Shown: piece after piece, positions 61,501 through 64,000 of the stretch
Position numbering within the stretch: the stretch's first letter is position 1
How the letters are laid out: every line of letters starts with the position of its first letter
Origin: Barnesiella viscericola DSM 18177
GTDB taxonomy: Bacteria > Bacteroidota > Bacteroidia > Bacteroidales > Barnesiellaceae
Direction of reading: 5' to 3'
DNA: 64,000 bases
NCBI RefSeq assembly: GCF_000512915.1
Contig: NZ_CP007034.1
Span: 186,001 to 250,000 of the forward strand
Notes under the pieces: generated by a model
The model's database searches: none
Told to the model about the DNA's origin: nothing
What the model saw: the letters and a program-made list of their open reading frames with translations, nothing else
Position numbers and translations under genes: made by a program

Positions 61501-61574
61501 GCCTCTTTAGCTCAGTTGGCCAGAGCACGTGATTTGTAATCTCGGGGTCGTTGGTTCGAATCCGACAAGAGGCT
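61501..61574 (+). tRNA. tRNA-Thr (TGT)
   Basis: 74-nt cloverleaf: acceptor arms GCCTCTT / AAGAGGC, D arm GCTC..GAGC, anticodon loop TTTGTAA with TGT at 61535-61537, T arm GTTGG-TTCGAAT-CCGAC, discriminator T. The anticodon stem has one central T-T mismatch. Confidence 0.95.
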
Positions 61575-61576
61575 CA

Positions 61577-61610
61577 AAAAAAGGCGACACTTTCGTGTGT
61601 CGCCTTTTTT
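61577..61610. terminator. Terminator after SRP RNA-tRNA-Thr
   Basis: Perfect stem AAAAAAGGCGACAC / GTGTCGCCTTTTTT with loop TTTCGT; usable in both directions, also for the convergent HsdR_N gene. Confidence 0.85.
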
Positions 61611-61630
61611 ATTCTTACCTTTATCCACCT

Positions 61631-62080
61631 TCACAAATCGGAATAAGCGGGAATGTCGGGCAAAAAAGTATAGCTGTTGGTCGCGTAGTCGATGCGACAG
61701 CAGTAATGGGAGAGCCCGTTGGAGACAAACAGGTAGTCGACTTGCAATACCCGGTTGTAACGCACAATCTGATCGAAGGTCTTTTGCGTAATCTCTATGT
61801 GTGGAGCCTTGTATTCGGCGATACACAGCGGGTTCCCGTTGCGGTCGTAGACCACCGTATCGCATCGACGGTTGCATTTGTTGAGCGTAAGCGATATTTC
61901 ATTTCCCATCAATCCCCGGGGGAATCCCTTTTGATTCACGAGATAGGCCACGAAATGTTGCCGCACCCACTCTTCGGGCGTAAGCGTCACGTAACGTCGT
62001 CGCAAGTCGTCGAAGATAAGGAGTTTATCTTTTCCCTGTTTCAACTTGTAGGGATAAGAGGGTAGATTCAGTTCAATCAT
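61631..62080 (-). CDS. Solitary HsdR N-terminal-domain protein
   Basis: A 149-residue protein made only of the type I restriction enzyme R-subunit N-terminal nuclease-like domain (HSDR_N_2). The PD-(D/E)xK pattern is visible as RRCDTVVYDRNGNPLCIAEYKAP, with Asp and the Glu-x-Lys pair about 15 residues apart. No helicase, specificity or methylase genes are nearby, so it is not a restriction system as such. A housekeeping role next to AMP nucleosidase and holA is possible. It diverges from amn across 63 bases. Confidence 0.82.
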   Translation of the reverse strand: MIELNLPSYPYKLKQGKDKLLIFDDLRRRYVTLTPEEWVRQHFVAYLVNQKGFPRGLMGNEISLTLNKCNRRCDTVVYDRNGNPLCIAEYKAPHIEITQKTFDQIVRYNRVLQVDYLFVSNGLSHYCCRIDYATNSYTFLPDIPAYSDL

Positions 62081-62143
62081 CTTGGAAATGAAAATTTGCG
62101 CTTTCTAATTATTTCTGTAAATTTACTCCAAAATTACCTATTT

Positions 62144-62923
62144 ATGAAAACAAAGCAAGAGATTGTCGAAAATTGGTTACCCCGATACACCCAACGGCCG
62201 GTCGAGGAGTTTACGAAGCATATCCTGCTGACCAATTTTACCAAATATGTCGAGATATTTGCCTCTCATTTTCACGTCCCCATCGTGGGTGAGGACAGCA
62301 ATATGCCCAGCGCTTCGGCCGAAGGTATTACAATCATCAACTTTGGTATGGGCAGTGCCAATGCCGCCACCATCATGGACTTGCTGAGTGCCGTAAAACC
62401 CGAAGCCGTTCTGTTTTTGGGAAAATGCGGCGGCATCAAGAAGGTAAACAAGTTGGGCGACTACATATTGCCTATCGCGGCAATTCGCGGCGAGGGTACC
62501 TCGAACGACTATTTCCCGCCCGAAGTGCCGGCGCTGCCGGCCTTCATGTTGCAGCGAGCCGTCTCCACGGCCGTGAGGAATCATCATCGCGACTACTGGA
62601 CCGGGACCGTCTACACGACCAATCGTCGGGTATGGGAGTTCGACGACAATTTCAAGGAGTATTTGCGCCGCATTCGTTGCATGGCGGTCGATATGGAGAC
62701 GGCCACCCTCTTCTCGGTGGGCTTTGCCAACCAGATTCCGGTAGGAGCCCTGCTGCTGATTTCGGACCAGCCCATGATTTCGAGCGGTGTCAAGACGGCC
62801 GAGAGCGACAAGAAAATCACCCGCGACTTTGTCGACGAACATGTACTCATCGGGGTAGAGGCGTTGAAACTGATTATTGATAAACGAACGACGGTGAAGC
62901 ATCTGCGATTTGACGAGGATTAA
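62144..62923 (+). CDS. amn: AMP nucleosidase
   Basis: A 259-residue enzyme of the nucleoside phosphorylase fold; short Bacteroidetes AMP nucleosidases split AMP into adenine and ribose 5-phosphate. Marks are INFGMGSANAATIMDLL, LGKCGGIKK, the late AVDMETATLFSVGF and ISDQPM. ATG 62144 (MKTKQEIVENW) is chosen over an in-frame start at 62096. The much longer E. coli Amn (484) has an extra N-terminal domain absent here. holA follows after three bases. Confidence 0.9.
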   Translation: MKTKQEIVENWLPRYTQRPVEEFTKHILLTNFTKYVEIFASHFHVPIVGEDSNMPSASAEGITIINFGMGSANAATIMDLLSAVKPEAVLFLGKCGGIKKVNKLGDYILPIAAIRGEGTSNDYFPPEVPALPAFMLQRAVSTAVRNHHRDYWTGTVYTTNRRVWEFDDNFKEYLRRIRCMAVDMETATLFSVGFANQIPVGALLLISDQPMISSGVKTAESDKKITRDFVDEHVLIGVEALKLIIDKRTTVKHLRFDED

Positions 62924-62926
62924 ACC

Positions 62927-63967
62927 ATGGCCAAGAAAGAGACCAACCAGCATATTGCCATCTTGCAGGATATTCGCAACCGAATATTCAAACCTGTTTA
63001 TCTGCTCATGGGCGATGAATCGTACTATATCGACCTGATATGCGATGCCATTATCGAAAATGCCTTGAACGAAAACGAGCGGGATTTCAATCAGACCATT
63101 CTCTATGGGGCCGATGTCGACGATTTTGCCATCGTAGTCAATGCCGCCAAGCGATTTCCCATGATGGCCGAGCATCAGCTAATTGTAGTCAAGGAGGCTC
63201 AAAATATCCGGGGCATAGATAACTTGTCCTACTACCTGCAAAAGCCGTTGATGAGCACAATCCTGGTAATCTGCTACAAAAACGGTACGCTGAAAAACAA
63301 AAAGATACTGGCTGGTATCGAGAAGATTGGGTTGGTGTATGAATCGAAAAAACTGTACGAGAGCCAGTTACCCGCATTCATCAATACCTATGTTGTTGCC
63401 AAGAAACTGGCCATAGACCCGAAAGCGGTATCGATGTTAGCCGACTTTGTGGGGAATGATTTAAGTCGTCTAAGCGGAGAACTTGACAAACTGGCCATAT
63501 CGCTGCCCGAAGGGAGCATGCGCATCACCCCCGAGTCGGTAGAGCGCAATGTAGGTATCAGCAAAGACTTCAACAACTATGAACTGCTCAACGCCATCGT
63601 TACAAGAAACATATCGAAGGCAGCCCAAATCGTACAATATTTCGAGCAGAACCCCAAGAATAATCCGCTGGTGGTGACCATCAGTGTCCTGTTCAATTTC
63701 TTTTCCAATCTGTTGTTGTGTTTCTTTGCCACCGACCGGTCGGAGAACGGCCTGGCCAAGGAGCTGAATCTGCGCTCGGTCTATCAGGCCCGCGATTACA
63801 CGACGGCCATGCGCAATTACAACGCGTTCAAGTGCATCGATATTATCGACTTGATTCGCCGATATGATGCCCGATCGAAAGGAATAGGCTCGGGGGCTTC
63901 GAGCAACGACGGCGATCTGTTGAAAGAGTTGGTATTCAAGATTCTTTACAGCCCGTATCAGAAGTGA
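62927..63967 (+). CDS. holA: DNA polymerase III subunit delta
   Basis: The 346-residue clamp-loader subunit opens the beta clamp during replication. It has an AAA+-like N-terminal domain (FKPVYLLMGDESYYIDLICD; Phe/Leu residues near 70 contact the clamp), a lid domain (LADFVGNDLSRLSGELDKL) and a helical collar domain to the C terminus. Length is normal (E. coli 343). It is co-transcribed with amn, three bases apart. Its 3' end overlaps the apparent end of a minus-strand gene. Confidence 0.93.
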   Translation: MAKKETNQHIAILQDIRNRIFKPVYLLMGDESYYIDLICDAIIENALNENERDFNQTILYGADVDDFAIVVNAAKRFPMMAEHQLIVVKEAQNIRGIDNLSYYLQKPLMSTILVICYKNGTLKNKKILAGIEKIGLVYESKKLYESQLPAFINTYVVAKKLAIDPKAVSMLADFVGNDLSRLSGELDKLAISLPEGSMRITPESVERNVGISKDFNNYELLNAIVTRNISKAAQIVQYFEQNPKNNPLVVTISVLFNFFSNLLLCFFATDRSENGLAKELNLRSVYQARDYTTAMRNYNAFKCIDIIDLIRRYDARSKGIGSGASSNDGDLLKELVFKILYSPYQK

Positions 63968-64000
63968 TACAAGTACCCCAGCGAGATGGTGATGATTTGG
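63958..64000 (-). CDS. Possible C-terminal end of an outer-membrane protein (partial)
   Basis: On the minus strand the last 13 codons visible before a TGA at 63958-63960 read QIITISLGYLYHF: alternating hydrophobic residues ending in Phe, the typical last strand of an outer-membrane barrel. The gene would continue past the window edge and overlap the holA stop by 10 bases. So short a segment is weak evidence. Confidence 0.35.
   Translation of the reverse strand, partial: QIITISLGYLYHF

Noticed and set aside
61631-62080. Type I restriction-modification system
   Set aside because: Only the R-subunit N-terminal domain is present; no helicase, specificity or methylase genes lie on either side.
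1-64000. CRISPR arrays, prophage, insertion sequences, rRNA operons
   Set aside because: No regularly spaced repeats, transposase or phage genes, or rRNA sequence were found in the window.

Overview
The window is a 64 kb stretch of a Bacteroidales chromosome, most likely from a gut anaerobe. The evidence is the fused LpxC-FabZ enzyme, type III glutamine synthetase (GlnN), serine palmitoyltransferase, the RprX/RprY two-component pair, an EF-G paralogue of the Bacteroides EF-G2 type, fused FeoA-FeoB, LL-diaminopimelate aminotransferase, secreted proteins with type IX (Por) sorting tails, and many promoters of the Bacteroidetes form TTG-N19..21-TAnnTTTG. The family within the order cannot be settled from this window. 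I see no phage, insertion sequence, CRISPR array or rRNA operon; it reads as core chromosome with some lineage-variable surface-protein genes.

Layout. 0-4 kb: the end of an outer-membrane barrel gene, a secreted S41 peptidase, a DUF454 membrane protein and a small outer-membrane protein. 4-15 kb: a nitrogen block with carA-carB on the minus strand facing dapF-dapL, glnN and a PurF-family amidotransferase on the plus strand. 15-18.5 kb: a ferrous-iron operon (feoAB, a DUF3267 putative membrane metallopeptidase, a FeoB-associated Cys-rich protein), then tRNA-Cys and a convergent tRNA-Gln. 19-27 kb: plsC, rprX-rprY, the EF-G paralogue, hemW, a DUF2490 barrel and rlmH. 27-33 kb: two large type IX secretion cargo genes, one split by an in-frame stop. 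33-44 kb: small operons (an ATP-grasp-like orphan, TspO, GNAT, YhcH; endonuclease I with a lipoprotein; DUF4199 with a glycosyltransferase; nitroreductase, DUF6452, DUF6048 and MscS; YjbQ). 44-51 kb: envelope lipids, with lpxD, lpxC-fabZ and lpxA divergent from spt. 51-57.5 kb: a second two-component system with a PepSY-like protein, rubredoxin, nadC, a broken collagen-like lipoprotein, a MATE exporter and mgsA. 57.5-64 kb: ABC-F ATPase, a 0.7 kb gap, bioB, SRP RNA with tRNA-Thr, a solitary HsdR_N-domain protein, AMP nucleosidase and holA.

How the genes work together. The nitrogen block pairs the main glutamine-forming enzyme (GlnN) with two glutamine users (CarAB and the PurF-like protein) and with the last steps to meso-diaminopimelate. 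The lpx genes and spt make the two hallmark outer-membrane lipid classes of the group, lipid A and sphingolipids. Three exported-protein genes are interrupted (TGA at 31358, a one-base deficit after an ATG near 45491, TAA at 54981), so surface proteins look like the evolving part of an otherwise conserved region. Several promoters sit only 4-7 bases before a start codon, and the SRP RNA in this window gives the distance scale, so leaderless mRNAs are likely.
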